A DNA stretch of 64,000 nucleotides from Sipunculus nudus (GCA_026874595.1 CM049321.1:7004979-7068978); one strand, 5' to 3'; numbered from the stretch's first letter, positions 25,706 to 38,488 are shown. The notes: generated from the letters alone by a model not told the origin. Translations and numbers: made by a program.

Positions 25706-26189
25706 TGAACTCAATGTGTACGATAATAATAATAATAATAATTATAATAATAATAATAATAATAATTATAATAATTATAATAATAATAACAATAATAATA
25801 GTAATAATACGTTTAATAATAATTTATTTTAGCAAAATGAAAGAATTCAGATGATAAGTTGTTGAAACAAAAAGAGACTACTGACCTTGACCTTGCGATA
25901 TGGCTTTTGGAGGTCACACCTGAAGAAACCCTGATGACGTACTTGCCAATTAAGTACGTGTCAGTATATGCTTCTGAAGAAGGGGCCTATTTTTGTAGGG
26001 GGGAGGGTTAATTTTCTTGGGATACTTTATGGCTTTTGCGATTCATGCCAATTAATGGCTGTGGAAAATTGCCTGTGGAAAATAAAAATCCCACAATGTA
26101 CCAGTAACTTGCACAGTAATAGGTTTATAGTGAAATATATTTTAATAAGGTGATCCGTAAACCTCACTTTGAAAAAAGCATTATTTAAA
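24585..26189. other. Intergenic with microsatellites
   Basis: Upstream of the SAM-domain relic on the minus strand. The exon for the first half of its SAM domain was not found. Includes (TA)n at about 25670-25702 and (TAA)n-type repeats at 25724-25830. No other gene is recognised. Confidence 0.5.
25670..25830. repeat. (TA)n and (ATA)n/(ATAATT)n microsatellites
   Basis: An alternating AT tract is followed, after a short gap, by imperfect trinucleotide AAT repeats. Confidence 0.9.
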
Positions 26190-26192
26190 TAA

Positions 26193-26396
26193 TTATTTAC
26201 CTGTTTGATAATAAAAAATAATTTGCAAAATAGACATTATAATTATCTATTCAGTGAACATTTTAATGTTAATTGAAAAATATAATATTTTACCTGTTTG
26301 ATAATATTATTTACCCGTTTGATAATAAAAAATAATTTGCAAAATAGACATTAATTATCTATTCAGTGAACATCTTAATGTTAATTGAAAAATATA
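26193..26396. repeat. Tandem duplication (~90-110 bp x 2)
   Basis: Both copies contain GTTTGATAATAAAAAATAAT, TTTGCAAAATAGACATTA and ATTCAGTGAACAT in the same order, with only a few differences. Confidence 0.85.
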
Positions 26397-26912
26397 AAGA
26401 GAATGGCCCATAACAGGCAACAAGTCAGAGAAAATGGGCATTTTTGTATTTTTTTTATTGCGTTATTTTGAGAACGTGCGGGAACACACATCATAAGCAG
26501 TTGTAACCATGTTTGACGAGGGTACGAAATATTAGTCCGATATCATGGTGGTCCGAATTTGTGTGATCTAAGATTGCAAAGTTCCGAGTTCTCCTGACAC
26601 CTTACAATACTCCCATATTTGCGAGAAAATTGTCCAGATTTTAGTACGGTATGATCTGTTATCGCTCACATTCAAGTCGACACTTCTGGTTGGACAGCTG
26701 CTAATCGACAATTCTCTTCCCTTTTTTGACGCTGATAGTCCCACGCATTAGTTAAAGGGTGCTTCTGGTAACTAAATGATTTTTTTACCTGTGAAAGTAC
26801 TTGCCTTGCCAAGTGGAGCAAGTAACGTAATGAATATAGAATCCGGTCTACCAGTGCCTACATGGACGAGGTTATGGGTGTGTACGGACGGACGTAATGA
26901 TGTTTAGGATTG

Positions 26913-27394
26913 GGTCCTACTAAATACCGGAATACCTCATACTAACCCGGAATACTGTGGAATGACAGAATAAATGCGCAAATACTTCCAATATTTCACA
27001 AACATCAAGATTAATAAAGACATTTTGGTCATATCATTTTGGGTTTGGGACTTGGGGAAACGTTTTCAAGCTTTATTCCAATTATTTTAAACAATTCTTA
27101 AATGGGAAACAAGGCCCTGTAACCATTCACAGTGCTGTGGTAGTTAGAGCATGAAATATTTGACCCTTTCTGGAGGTCTGCAACACCCAATGCCTGGGTT
27201 CCAGGAAACCGTTCGCTATTCAAATCTCTCATTTTTTTTCATTTTCTATAAAAAATACTCTGCATTAAGTCTTTTTGCTAGACATTCATATTATTTTGAC
27301 AATTTTGCAAAATATATTAAGATTATGATGGGAAATAAAGCGGCATTCATGGGTAATCTGGGGTATTTCAGGGTATTCCAGTATATAGTAGGAC
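26913..27394. mobile_element. ~485-bp terminal-inverted-repeat element, copy 1
   Basis: Begins GGTCCTACTAAATACC and ends with a diverged inverse (GTATATAGTAGGAC). The interior is closely related throughout to 35564-36052, for example GGAATACTGTGGAATGACA and AACAAGGCCCTGTAACCATT. AGGATT occurs at both flanks, offset by one base on the left, and may be a target duplication. There is no coding capacity, so it is a non-autonomous DNA transposon (MITE-like). Confidence 0.82.
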
Positions 27395-29012
27395 AGGATT
27401 CATGCAGTGGAGAAGTGAAAGGCATGCCAATGTCATATCATCGAGCAAGTCGTGGCTCCTGTTGATTACTACCAATATGAGATGGTCCAGTCAGTTTAGA
27501 CCCATCTTGGAAATAAAGACTGGATTCTATACTCGGGCCCAGGAGACATTTGGCTTTACTTGCACTACAGGAATTTGTAAACATAATTTTTTTAGTATCA
27601 TTTTATTTTTTTATTAGAAACAAAGCTATAAGTGTTTTATATGGCATAATAATGTGGAAAATTTCTGATGTCATGCCAGTTTTGGATTTGCTACTTATTA
27701 CATAAAGGGTAATTTATCTGGTAATTTATAAACTATTGTTTTTAGGCTGTGGCATTCTGTAATGGCCGGTGGTTTATTTTTGCAAAAAGATGCATAAAAA
27801 TTAATATTAGTAATTAGTAACTGCATGTGGAATTTTAGGAAAACAAAAGAGACTGAATATAACTGATTTACTATTTATCAATTTAATTCATTTTTCACAT
27901 GCATATATTAATAACCTATTTATCATAGCTGAATTTGGTTCATATAGTTTTGATAAAAAATTATAAAAATCATTAATCATAGCATACAGAAAAGCAGTTA
28001 TTTACATAGTTGTAGTATTTGAAAACAATGTTGCACCAGATTCTATAAAAATACTAATACACTGTTGCTCTGTGTTTTACAGCTGCATAAAATAGATGAT
28101 CTGTCTTTAATAAAATCTCAGAAATGTGCATAATTATTAGTGGTGTGCCAATTAATAATATCACAGAATGGTTGATTTGTTTCATAATTGATTAAATTGA
28201 TTGCATTTATGCATAATCAATCACAAATTATTATATATGCACATCCTAGAAAGTCATATTATCCTAAAAAAAATGTTATTACTCGTCAGAAAATATTAGA
28301 AAGAGGGGCAATAAAATAGCGAACAGCATTTAATCTGAGCAATAAATAAGTATCAACAGTCTGGTCAATACCAGGACCATTCAGTGTGATGTACAAGTTG
28401 GGCTAAATTTACTCTGTCAGTATTTTAGGCATAATTCTATTCCGCATTAAACTGAAATATAGAAGGTAAATAGAATATATAATCAGGCACAAATGGGGAA
28501 GGGGGGGGGGGGGGAGAGGCTCTGAACAACTTACTTTTTTTATTGTTGATTTTTATGACCTAAGGTTACCACAGTTGGTGGAAAACCAAAGGAAAAAATA
28601 AAAATGTTAGAGTTATAACAATTTTTTTTAAATTCAGATAAAAGTAAATAATTTGCTACTCTCAAAGAATTAACAAAATAAAATGCATGTCTGTTTATAT
28701 AAACAAAAGAATGCATGTCCATATTTCTTGTTCTGCTCACAACTGAATAGCCAAGTTATGTTCGCAGCCAGTCAACTATAAAAACTTGGCATAGAAAAAG
28801 CTGAAAGGAAAGATGTTCACGTACATCTGAGTACTTCTGAATAGGATAAAACTAAGTCACTTTCATGAGATAATATTAAATTACATAAAACGCCCAATAA
28901 ATCCATGGTTTCATATGTTGTCCTGTCATGCTCTCATCACTTATGTCTATTATTTTCTCAGAATCATGCAGATGACCCAGTGCAATTTACATATTTGTTT
29001 CATATGTTGCAG
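27395..29012. other. Intergenic, no recognised gene
   Basis: AT-rich, with a 15-base G run near 28501-28515 and no supported open frame. It holds the upstream region of the zinc-finger gene, whose first coding exon follows a CATATGTTGCAG acceptor at 29012. Confidence 0.5.
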
Positions 29013-29030
29013 AGGTCTTTTGTAAAACAA

Positions 29031-30041
29031 ATGGAAGCAGACAAGTCAACACTTCCTGACCTGGAGACGTTTATTAAAACAGAGAATGGAGTTGACCCTA
29101 TCCAGTATAACAATAGGGGTGAGGCACTCAGCTGTTCACATGATCTCAACATTTTAGATGGTTACAAAGAAGAGCAATTTGAAATCAAGATACTCAAGCC
29201 ACCTGACACAGAATCTGAGAGAAAAGAAAAACACCTGGAAGAATTCTTTATGACCCTGCGTGAAAAAAATCAGTATGGTTTTAACGGTGACGTTGTTTCA
29301 CAAGATTTCAGTCATAATACTGCTCCTAATAATGGAAATCAAGAGACAATTACAGTCCATGTTGCCACTGAGGACCTACATGAGCATGTTGATGAAACAG
29401 TCAAGGCTGAAAGTGCAAGAGGACAAGCCTTAACAGTTAATGGTGCAGTTGGAATTAATGATACAGATGAAATTCATGATACAGTGGATACAGTCGGAAT
29501 TTATGATGCAGGCGGAATTAAAGATGTAGATAGGGCTTTCCAATCTGAAAAATATGTAAGGTATTTCTCCAAAAGAAAATATAAATGTAAGCAGTGTGGT
29601 CAGTATTTCTCTGGAGAAACAAGTCTGAATGCACACAAGGTAACGAATGCTAGAGATGGGCTATTTAAATGTGGACAGTGTGGACAGACGTTTTCTCGTA
29701 AATCCTATCTCAGGCGACACATTCCAGCCCATACTACAGAGACGCCATTCAAATGTGAACAATGTGGCAAACGTTTTTCATGTTCTTCTGATCTAAAAGC
29801 ACACTCCCGCATACATACTGGTTTAAAACCATTCAAATGTGAACAATGTGGCAAATGTTTCTCTTTTTCATATGAAAGAAGGAAGCACTACCTCATGCAC
29901 ACTAAAGAGAAAAAGTGTGAACAATGTGGCAAATGTCTATCTAGTTCACATGCACTAAAGGAACATGGCAAAATACATACTGGTGAAAACCATTTATTTG
30001 TGAACGTTGTGGGAAATCTTTCCGTCAGCTGGTTGGACTAA
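29031..30041 (+). CDS. C2H2 zinc-finger protein with frameshift after finger 5
   Basis: Start: ATG at 29031, just after a probable splice acceptor (AG at 29011-29012). The following [12 protein letters not shown] aligns with MDVDSSSLDDLE at the start of the intact paralogue at 40956. An acidic N-terminal half (~175 residues) includes NDTDE-type repeats. Five C2H2 fingers follow: [10 protein letters not shown] (last histidine lost), [30 protein letters not shown] and [10 protein letters not shown], with TGE(K)P-like linkers. A single A seems missing in the GAAAACC run at 29984-29990, so the frame leaves the finger array and stops at 30041. The array continues in another frame. As read, the product is about 336 residues, a putative nuclear DNA-binding regulator with about four intact fingers. 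It is either a truncated gene or an early pseudogene. Confidence 0.7.
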   Translation: MEADKSTLPDLETFIKTENGVDPIQYNNRGEALSCSHDLNILDGYKEEQFEIKILKPPDTESERKEKHLEEFFMTLREKNQYGFNGDVVSQDFSHNTAPNNGNQETITVHVATEDLHEHVDETVKAESARGQALTVNGAVGINDTDEIHDTVDTVGIYDAGGIKDVDRAFQSEKYVRYFSKRKYKCKQCGQYFSGETSLNAHKVTNARDGLFKCGQCGQTFSRKSYLRRHIPAHTTETPFKCEQCGKRFSCSSDLKAHSRIHTGLKPFKCEQCGKCFSFSYERRKHYLMHTKEKKCEQCGKCLSSSHALKEHGKIHTGENHLFVNVVGNLSVSWLD

Positions 30042-30476
30042 AGAAACATCTCGTCACACATTCGAAAGATGAACCTGACAAATATGAAATGTGTGACAAA
30101 AAATTCACTCTTTCATATAGTCTGAATGACCACATGAATACCGATGCTGCAGAGAAGCCATTCAAGTGTGAACAATGTGGGAAGGACTTTACTCGTAGAT
30201 TATATCTGAAAAGACACATAAAAACACACACAGGATAGGTTCTATACAAATGTGAACTATGTGGTAAAAATTTTCATTATCAGCATGTCAGCACTGGAGA
30301 GAAACCATCCAGAAAACCATTCAGATGTGACCAATGTTGCAAATGTTTCCCTGATTCATACAGTCTTATTGCTCATCACAAAACACAGTCTGGGGAGAGG
30401 TCATTCAAATGTGCATAATGTGACAAAGGTTTATCCCATTTATCTGCTCTAAATTAAGGCGCTCTGCAGAATACAG
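30042..30476 (+). pseudogene. Decayed 3' zinc fingers of the preceding gene
   Basis: In the +1-shifted frame, fingers resume at about 29993 ([10 protein letters not shown]...HLVTH), then a damaged one (YEMCDKKF, no second histidine) and [10 protein letters not shown]...HIKTH, followed by TAG at about 30236. Beyond it, in the same frame, come YKCELCGKNF (collapsed), FRCDQCCKCF...HHKTQ, and FKCA with an in-frame TAA. The array is therefore decaying toward its 3' end, with several independent lesions. Confidence 0.8.
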
Positions 30477-31359
30477 ACAGGAGAATAAGCAATCTGCTGC
30501 ATTCAAATGAGAAATTTTCTGTTTTTCTGAAGAACTTGGCCTAGGGAAGATATGCTGGAGAGAAACTTTAAAAATGTGAAGAATGAGGTGTACTTAATTC
30601 TGAATGGATTTATTTATCTGACTACTTTAATACCCATATAAGAATATCACACTGATTGCCATATACGCATATACATGATACCCAGAATTCATTAAATCAG
30701 AGTAATCAACGGAAATGAAGTTCCGTTTTCCCAGCGATGGAAATCCCGGGGAATATGGGAAAGATGCCTCGAATAAAAAAAAAATTAGTGGATGCAATAT
30801 GACCAGTGACAAAGAGGTCACTCTGCATGACAGGTTTTGTCTCATGTCGAAACCGCGTTTCCACTGCATGATCGTTAGTTTTGTCACGGAAATAAATCAA
30901 AATAATAATTCTTGAACTTTAAACATTCATCAGGGGAATATAAAGCCAAATTGAAAATAAAGACTGTTAACATGCGCAACACGCACTATGTTGTGTTTAT
31001 TCAAAAGCTGTGCCAGATTAAAATACAGGACTGAAGAAGTGACCTTATCGTCAATGACCGGAGTATGGATGCTTACATATACTGAGGGTGTTTTTGTGAG
31101 TTTATAATAATACTTAACATATAAACAGACGGAGGGCGAATAGAGTTGTTACTTATGACAATGGCTATCATGGTTTACTCTCAGCCTATTAATAAAACTA
31201 TCCATAATTTATAATGCCTGAAATGTATTATTAGTTATTTAGGAATAATGTAGTGCACGTTGTTATTGATTACTTTTGACTTTTTCTAATAGATATGTTA
31301 TATCAAGAATGACGAAAATGAAGAAAAATGGTAAATTTGGCTTATGTCTAGAAAGCCCA

Positions 31360-31985
31360 AAGGTACAGAAGGACAAGCCTTGACAATAATCATACTGATG
31401 CAAGCAAAATTAATGGTGCAGTCGGAATTAATAATGCGTATGGGACTTTAAAATCAGAGATTTGTGAACAGCATTTCTCCGTAGGAAAGTTGTTCAGTAA
31501 ACATGTACGAACTGATGCAAAGAGGGACAAAATTGGAAATGAGGCTAAGGACAACTATTTCTTGGAAACTATTTCAGAAACCATTCTCATAAATCTACAT
31601 TTAAAAGTGAGCAGTGTTGTCAATATTTTTAACTGTCTACAATTAGTCTGTTGCTAGATATTGATTATTTCGATGAAAAGAGTGCGAAAATACATTTTCC
31701 TGTCAGTCCTATCTCAGAAGTCACATTCGAGCACACGCTAGAGATGGATCATTAAAATGTAAAATAAAATGTGACAAATGTTTCTTATGGTCAAGTACTC
31801 TAAAGAACCATATTAGAATACATTCGGATGACAAACCATTCAAATGTAAACATTGTGGCAAACACTTCCGTCAACGGGCTGGGCTTTATGCACCACCTGC
31901 GTAGACATGATAAACCATTCAAAATGTGAACAGTGTGGTATACATTTCTCATATCCTTCAAATTTAAAACAAATGGTGGGCCAAA
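31360..31985 (+). pseudogene. Second, more decayed C2H2 zinc-finger relic
   Basis: A paralogue of the preceding gene in the same orientation. KINGAVGINNAYGTLKSE (about 31405-31460) matches the acidic linker of the first gene. Finger remnants follow: YLRSHIRAHARDGSLKC, LKNHIRIHSDDKPFKCKHC and GKHFRQRAGL (about 31690-31890). They are in shifting frames, broken by stops. Confidence 0.78.
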
Positions 31986-32179
31986 AACACACGGTTCTTT
32001 GTTACTAACAGCAGTGGCTAATGTAGTTGGTTTACTTTCAGTCTGTAAATAAAACTATCGATCAATATCCATAAAATGCCTTAAACGTATTATTGGTTAT
32101 TAAGCATTACATAAACTAAGTTTATGCAAGGTTTTAAGACATAACCTGAAATATTGAAATGCTATTACCCAGGATAAAA

Positions 32180-33280
32180 TGTGAAATAAGACAAAAGAGG
32201 TCAGTCAAGAATATTAATGACCACAGAGCTGCTGGGCCGGATGGCCTCTCACTTGCATTGTTAAAAACCTGCAACATTGGCTTTTATGAAGAATCCGCTT
32301 TGATTCCAGAATTTACAAGAAATGGAAAATGGTAACAAAAGCGTACATTAAAACTCCAGACCTGTGATGAACTGATCATCCAGAGCAGGCTGATGTATAA
32401 ATAATCATCAGCAATGGATAAACTACATTTTGCCAACCGAAAAAAAAACTTAAGTATTAGCGACGCTACACTGACTGTTTTGGCAAAAAATGTATCTTGA
32501 TAAATTCAGGACATATGAAAGAACTTAATTTGATGAATCTAGCGTTGAATACAACATCACCTGATATTTTACTGACACAGCGAGTATGTTTGTTTTCAAG
32601 ATGGACATTTTGCGTTTTCTTACACTTACGGAGATGCCTCGGGAGTTGGTTCTCCAACCGATTTGCTCACTATTTATACCGATGACTATATCTCAACAAA
32701 TGAAATATGCTAATGACATGGTTCTATATAAGGTTTGATCTCAAATGATAATGAATCCCCATTCAGGTAGAAATTCTCAATATGGCTGAATCGTATAAAG
32801 AACATATTCCTTTATTAAACGTAAAGAAGCCAACAAAATTTTTGTTTGGCTTTAAGAAAAAGTACTTTGTCATCCAGGTCTGTTTTGTTAATACCTGAAT
32901 GGAACTTGTCAGTAAATACACATATTTAGGAATACTAAACTTAGAAGTTCAGACCTCGGATGGTCAGGAAATATCCATGAGAAATTAAAAAAAAACACTA
33001 ACAAAAAGATTGTTCCCCCAAGGCAGTTGAAACAGTTTAATGTTGATAAAACTATGGTTAACCTATTTTATTCCTCTGTGATTGAAAGTATAGGTGCTTT
33101 TTGTTTTGCCATATGATAAAACGGGGTACCACTAGAAGACGAAAACCATTGTTTGAGTATGATTGTTAAGAAGATCCTTCACTCGCCAGTTACCTCCTTT
33201 AATGATGTATAAGGACAGAAAGTTTTAAAAAGCTGTTGAACAAAACATGATTTGAGCACCCTGAACGTAAGATAACTAGA
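32180..33280 (+). mobile_element. Relic of a non-LTR retrotransposon reverse transcriptase
   Basis: Reverse-transcriptase landmarks lie in the right order, in broken frames: AAGPDGLSLALLKTC (about 32230-32275), the active-site region MKYANDMVLYK (about 32700-32735; the catalytic YADD is YAND), LLNVKKPTKFLFGFKK (about 32812-32860, like L.LN..KTK), a YTYLGIL-like stretch (about 32920) and VNLFYSSVIES (about 33057). Frameshifts and stops show it is dead. It looks like the jockey/Rex-type group but the clade cannot be fixed. Confidence 0.7.
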
Positions 33281-33416
33281 GCGGCCCTATCGGCAATTCT
33301 CCCTGATTTAACACTTAGGATTTGGATACAATAGCCAATATTCTGTGAAGAGACAGGAGACAGTTCACAAATCTTAACGGTTTGGAACTGGAAACGCCAT
33401 ACTTAATGCAAAGGGA

Positions 33417-33730
33417 TGCCCCCCCCCCCCCTCCACACACACACCGTTTTTTTTTATTTTGGGGGCCGGGTTGGTCAATGTATATCCCCCCCCCCCCCAA
33501 AAAAAAAATCAAAGAACAATATTTATATATTACAAATGAATTATATAAATAGATAGAATTACAGACTTTGGATCCATTTTGAGTAAACTATTAAATATTT
33601 TATATCTTAAATGGTTTCGAATTAACATATATACCTTTATTTTTCAAAAACTTAATTGATATATATATATATATTTGAAATGTGTCATACAGACAATTAA
33701 TAAAAGACAATTTACCCCCCCCCCCCCCCT
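33417..33730. repeat. Poly-C/poly-A homopolymer tracts and AT run
   Basis: C runs at 33420-33432, 33486-33498 and 33715-33730, with an AT run near 33660-33675. These spots are prone to assembly and base-call error. Confidence 0.85.
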
Positions 33731-35563
33731 TTGAAGTTAAATTTAGGCCACTGTAGGCCTAAATGTCCTCTTGCTTTGTCCAGAAAGTTTGTGTTACAGG
33801 TGTTACCAGGGCAGGTTCAGACCTAGCCGATTAATGGACCCTGCGTCTTATGCTGTATCAGATGGACTCGCCACTTCAGACTGTGTTAATCTCCAAATCT
33901 TTCAAGTTTTATTCGACTCCGAGATTCTTTAGGCGATCATCCAGATTTTAGCGTTATAAACGTTATAAATGCTCCATTATCGTCCAAGCAGCAAATGATA
34001 TTGGCAATGGACCCTCTGTCATGATAGCACGGTTTTCACCTGGTATAAGTGGCGTTTACATTTAGGTATGATTCTTTTCAGTTCACATAGACGAACAAAA
34101 TCTATAGGAGCGTGTTCAGGATTTTTCCTGCATTCTTGCATATGAAAAATATAAGTAATCTGTCTCTTTTCAATTCCTCACTTTTACCTCCTGAGTAGGT
34201 GTTTCTACACTACAGATGTAATTAAAGTCTTTTGACCCATTCAAATGATCAAACATTAATATAACTTGTAAATGTTAGAAGTCGCCTGGGTCGGAAATCG
34301 TACACGCTACCAGCTGAGCTGTGAAGATGAGATATCAGTGGGGCATGGGTGTGATTTTGATCTGATTGATTTATATTTTATAGCTCCGAGTAAAGCGCCA
34401 TCTGTCGTGTTAATGGGGAAACATTTTGTAACGTAAGGCGGAGGTACAATCCCCCACCACTCTTGCCCTGGGAACCCAGTTTCCGCAGAGCCCTCCTCCT
34501 GTAATATAATGAATTTGAAGTATGAGCTGAATCAAATTTGTGAATTTCTCAGGAAAATATGATTAATAGGCCTATGTAAGACAACATCAATTTATGTAAC
34601 ACCAGTTTTGACCAAGCAGACATGCAACTTGTAATTATTATTATTCTTAGACCATATGATTTTTATATTGCCCTGACCATGATATCAGGTAACTGCATTA
34701 AATGCGATATCCAGGACAGGGGATACCGCCGCATAAAAAGTTTCAGAGTAAACTGGAGAACTTCAAACCCTTGTTGGAAAAAAAATTGTGTAAAATCAAA
34801 TAGTGCGTTTATGACAAGGAAACTAAGTAATCAAAGGTAGATATAGTACTTTATTCGAATGACCAAGAAATTCAGCTAAATATTATGTTTTAGTATGTAA
34901 ACAAGACTCACTTTTAAAACTTTGCAACCCTTGTGTTTGAAACTGTCTCAGAATCTGAAACAATGAACTGCATGACCTTTGCTCGCTGAGCCAACACGGC
35001 CCGTTACCACTGGTTACACAGGCGGCTGCCGGCCAGCCGTGGCTGTGGGAAAACCCAGAACAGACATCGTTCCCCGTGTATCACCGTTTATTAGGATAAT
35101 ACATATTCTTCTAATCAACATTTAAAGTGGACAAACACTGTCTAAGTGGTATGTTATATGCGTATTTTATAAGAATATCTTTATTTCTCAATGAATACAA
35201 CATTTTCAGACGAAATATAAGAATTTAATTGTCATGTGGTATATGTCTCCAGTTTCCTCAAATCATCTTCTAGGGCTCTCGCACAGCATAGCGTAGTAAG
35301 AGAGGACAGATGCTAGGGCTAGATATCATGATATTACTCTGAATATACGCCTGAAATATTCTTATGAAAGGGCCTCAGTTTGGATGAGGGGTTTAACATG
35401 TGTTTAATAGAGGTTCAGCAATTACTCATTGCCGGTAAATCTGTAACTCACATATTGCAGATTACCGTTCTTGCATAGGTTAGTCTTTAAACTTATTCTT
35501 GTGTTTATGTTTGACTGTGCACATGGCCTCAGGCACTTGAATCCCTGGAAGCAGGATAACATG
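33731..35563. other. Intergenic, no recognised gene
   Basis: A tRNA-A-box-like string (minus strand, about 34322-34300, CAGCTCAGCTGGTAGCG) may be a SINE fragment. No B box is at the right distance. Nothing else is recognised. Confidence 0.45.
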
Positions 35564-36052
35564 GGTCCTACTAAATACCAGAATACCCCAAAGTAACCCG
35601 GAATTCTGTGGAATGACATAATAAATGTCTAGTACTTCCAATATTTCACAAACAACAGGATTAATAATGACATTTTGGTCATGTTATTTGGGGTTTGTGA
35701 CTTGGGGAAAACATTTTCAAGATTTAATTCCAATTATTTTTAAACAATTTATAAAATGGGTAACAAGGCCCTGTAACCATTCACAGTGGGAGTTAGAGCA
35801 TGGAATATTTGGCCCTTTCTGGAAGTGGACAGTTTCTGCGACACCAAGTGCCTGGGTTTCAGGAAACCTTTCGCGATTATTATTTCTTTTTTTTTTTTCA
35901 TTTTCTATTAAATTACTCTGTATAAACTCTTATTGCTAGACATTCATATTATTTTGATAATTTATGAAATATATTAAGATTATGAGGGGAAATAAAGCAG
36001 CATTCCGGGGTATTCTGGGATATTTCGGGGTATTCCGGTATTTAGTAGGACC
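35564..36052. mobile_element. ~485-bp terminal-inverted-repeat element, copy 2
   Basis: Begins GGTCCTACTAAATACCAG and ends CCGGTATTTAGTAGGACC. The ~24-bp ends are inverted repeats of each other with few mismatches, extending through GAATACCCC / GGGGTATTC. AGGATAACAT flanks both sides, with one extra G on the left, and is a candidate 10-bp target duplication. The interior matches copy 1 at 26913-27394. Confidence 0.87.
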
Positions 36053-36246
36053 AGGATAACATAGTATGACTGGGCATACATTAGGATACCTGGTGACTCT
36101 GACTGGACTCCAGTCTCCAGATCGGTGGGTGTGAATACATTCCTATTCTCTTCCATTATTCTACTGTATACCCAGTCATATCACGTTTATCAGTGTGGAC
36201 TAAAACCCAGATACATGTTTCAAAGAAGTCTACTCCTTTTCGTCCC

Positions 36247-36312
36247 CTGCTTCCCGGAACGGGGTACATTGATTTGGGTTTGTCTGTCTGTCTGTCCCTC
36301 TGTTTGCTGTCA
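36247..36312 (+). repeat. Hairpin followed by TCTG microsatellite (possible element head)
   Basis: An imperfect hairpin built on CCCCTG...TTCC / GGAACGGGG is followed by TTTGTCTGTCTGTCTGTCCC. It resembles the heads at 47928 and 46325, but no matching 3' end was seen. Confidence 0.4.
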
Positions 36313-36654
36313 GGTTTTTGTTTCCATGCAGAAACTTTTCTAATTATTATTCAATTTCACTAAGTGGGTCAATCAGTTTGGGTCAGTGGTTACTCTCATC
36401 AGGGTTGGGTTTTAGGCTGCCTTAAACCTGTTTTAGGCAGGGCAGAGTCTAAAACCTGCCTTTAACTGCCTAAAATATGTTATAACCTGCCTAAAACTTT
36501 GATTGGCTTTTTGATCACAAGTGATTAAATTTTATGATATTTGCGAAAGAAGCTTTTTCCCGAATTTAAACAGTTGTTCCATTTACACTGATGAATAGTG
36601 GTTTATACTGTAGGCTCACTAACATGTCATATATATTTTGTATGCCTGTAGTTT

Positions 36655-36815
36655 CTGTTACGTAGACAAATTGCTCAGGGGAAAACATTGGGCCGATCTT
36701 GGTTTCAAACCAGTGTTGATGGCGCATAAGTCCAGCGTTCCAACTGCTTCGCTAGCAAAGCAAGCTTCACTAGCGAGACACTTCGGTCCACTTTTATGTC
36801 ACCCCATAACACATC
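36655..36815 (-). mobile_element. tRNA-derived SINE, copy 1
   Basis: On the minus strand an A-box-like TAGCGAAGCAGTTGGAACG (about 36755-36737) precedes a B-box-like CTGGTTTGAAACCAAG (about 36712-36697). The 37-bp spacing is tRNA-like. It is closely related to the copy at 36940-37085. Confidence 0.65.
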
Positions 36816-36939
36816 CCCTCTTAAGAGCGTTCTGCTCATAGAACAAGACTAATTATCCCAGCAGTCACACTCTGGTGAGCTTATTCCCTGGGCCACAAAG
36901 TTTTACCGTAACCTTGGACGAGCCTCCTTTTTGTTAAGA

Positions 36940-37085
36940 AGACAAATTTTTCAGGGGAAAACATTGGGCTGATCCCGGTTTCGAACCCATGTTGGTGGCG
37001 CACAAGTGCGGCATACCAACCACTTCGCTAGAAAAGCAAGCTTCACTAATGAGACAGTTTGGTCCGCTTTTATGTCACCCGGTAA
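36940..37085 (-). mobile_element. tRNA-derived SINE, copy 2
   Basis: Minus-strand A box TAGCGAAGTGGTTGGTATG (37030-37012) and a perfect B-box core GGGTTCGAAACCGGG (36988-36974). Both copies share the tail sequence CCCAATGTTTTCCCCTGA. The tRNA-like part is not a full cloverleaf, which favours a SINE over a functional tRNA. Confidence 0.7.
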
Positions 37086-38488
37086 CACTTCAAATGAAAA
37101 AAAGCAAAACATTGATTTTATTAGCTCAGCTGACTGAAAGTCATCTGAGCTATAGCAATCACTCTTTGTCCGCCGTCCGTCTGTCTGTCCGTCCGTTAAC
37201 CAGGCACAAGTTGTAACCACTGGACTTAGAACCTTGTAACTTGGGATTCTGAGAGTTCCATGAAAACTTTCCTTGGAAACCAGAAATTAGGTCTCTGTTA
37301 CCCATATCCTTCGAGCTATGGGGCCCCCAAGTACCCCCCAGAAAAGTAAAAAATTTCATACAAAAATTTCAATATCTCATTAACTACTTGACTGATGGTC
37401 ATGATTTTTGGCATACATATTGATCATGAGATTTTCCATCACTTCCTGCAGACTGGTGGCGCCACCTGTATTTTTTGATTTTTTACGAATTTTTTTCTTT
37501 ATTTTTGAGACCTCGAAAAATATGAACATCTGTTAAGAAGGCACAAATCGTAAAGACTGGACCTAGAATCTTAATTCTTGACACACTGGGAGGTCCATGA
37601 AAAATCTCCTTGGAAACCAGAAACTAGGTCTCTGTTACCCATATCCTTCGAGCTATGGGGCCCCAAATTACCCCCAAGAATAGTCAAATATTTCATACAA
37701 AAACTTCAATATATCAATAACTACATCACTGATGGTCATGATTTTTGGCATACATATTGATCATGAGATGTTCCATCAGTTCTTGCAGACTGGTGGGGCC
37801 ACCTATATTGTTCGATTTTTCTACGAATTTTCTCTATTTTTGAGACCTTTAAAAATGTGAACATCTGTTAACAGGGCACAAATCGTAAAGACTGGACCTA
37901 GAATCTTCATTCTTGACACAGTGAGAGGTCCATGAAAGGTCTCCATGGAAACCTGAAATTTGGTCCCTGTTACCCATATTCTTTAAGCTGTATGGCTCCA
38001 AAATACCCCCCAGAATAATGGAGAATTTGATACAAAAACTGCAGTATCTCAATAACTACAACACTGATGGTCATGATTTTTGGCATACATATTGATCATG
38101 AGCTGTTCCATCAGTTTCTCCAGACTGGGTGTGCCACCTCTATTTTTTTCAAACTTTTACGAATTTTTTTTTTTTTTTTTGGAGACCTTTAAAGATGTGG
38201 TTATCTGTCAACAGGGTACAAATTTCCACACTTGGACCTAGAATCTTCATTCTTGTCATGCAAGGAGGCCCATGAAAAGTGCCTGTGGAAACTTGAAATT
38301 AGGTCTCTGTTACCCATATCCTTCAAGCTAAAGGACTCGGAAGTATCCCTCAGAATAATGGACAATTTGATACAAAAGCTGAAGTATCTGAACAACTTAT
38401 GGGAAGATCACCATGATTCTTTGCATGGATATTGACCATTAAGTGTTTTTATTAGTTTCTGCAGACTGGTGGAGCCACCTGTATTTTT

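Noticed and set aside
34295-34330. tRNA gene on the minus strand (A-box-like sequence)
   Set aside because: No B box or acceptor stem at the proper spacing. At most a SINE fragment.
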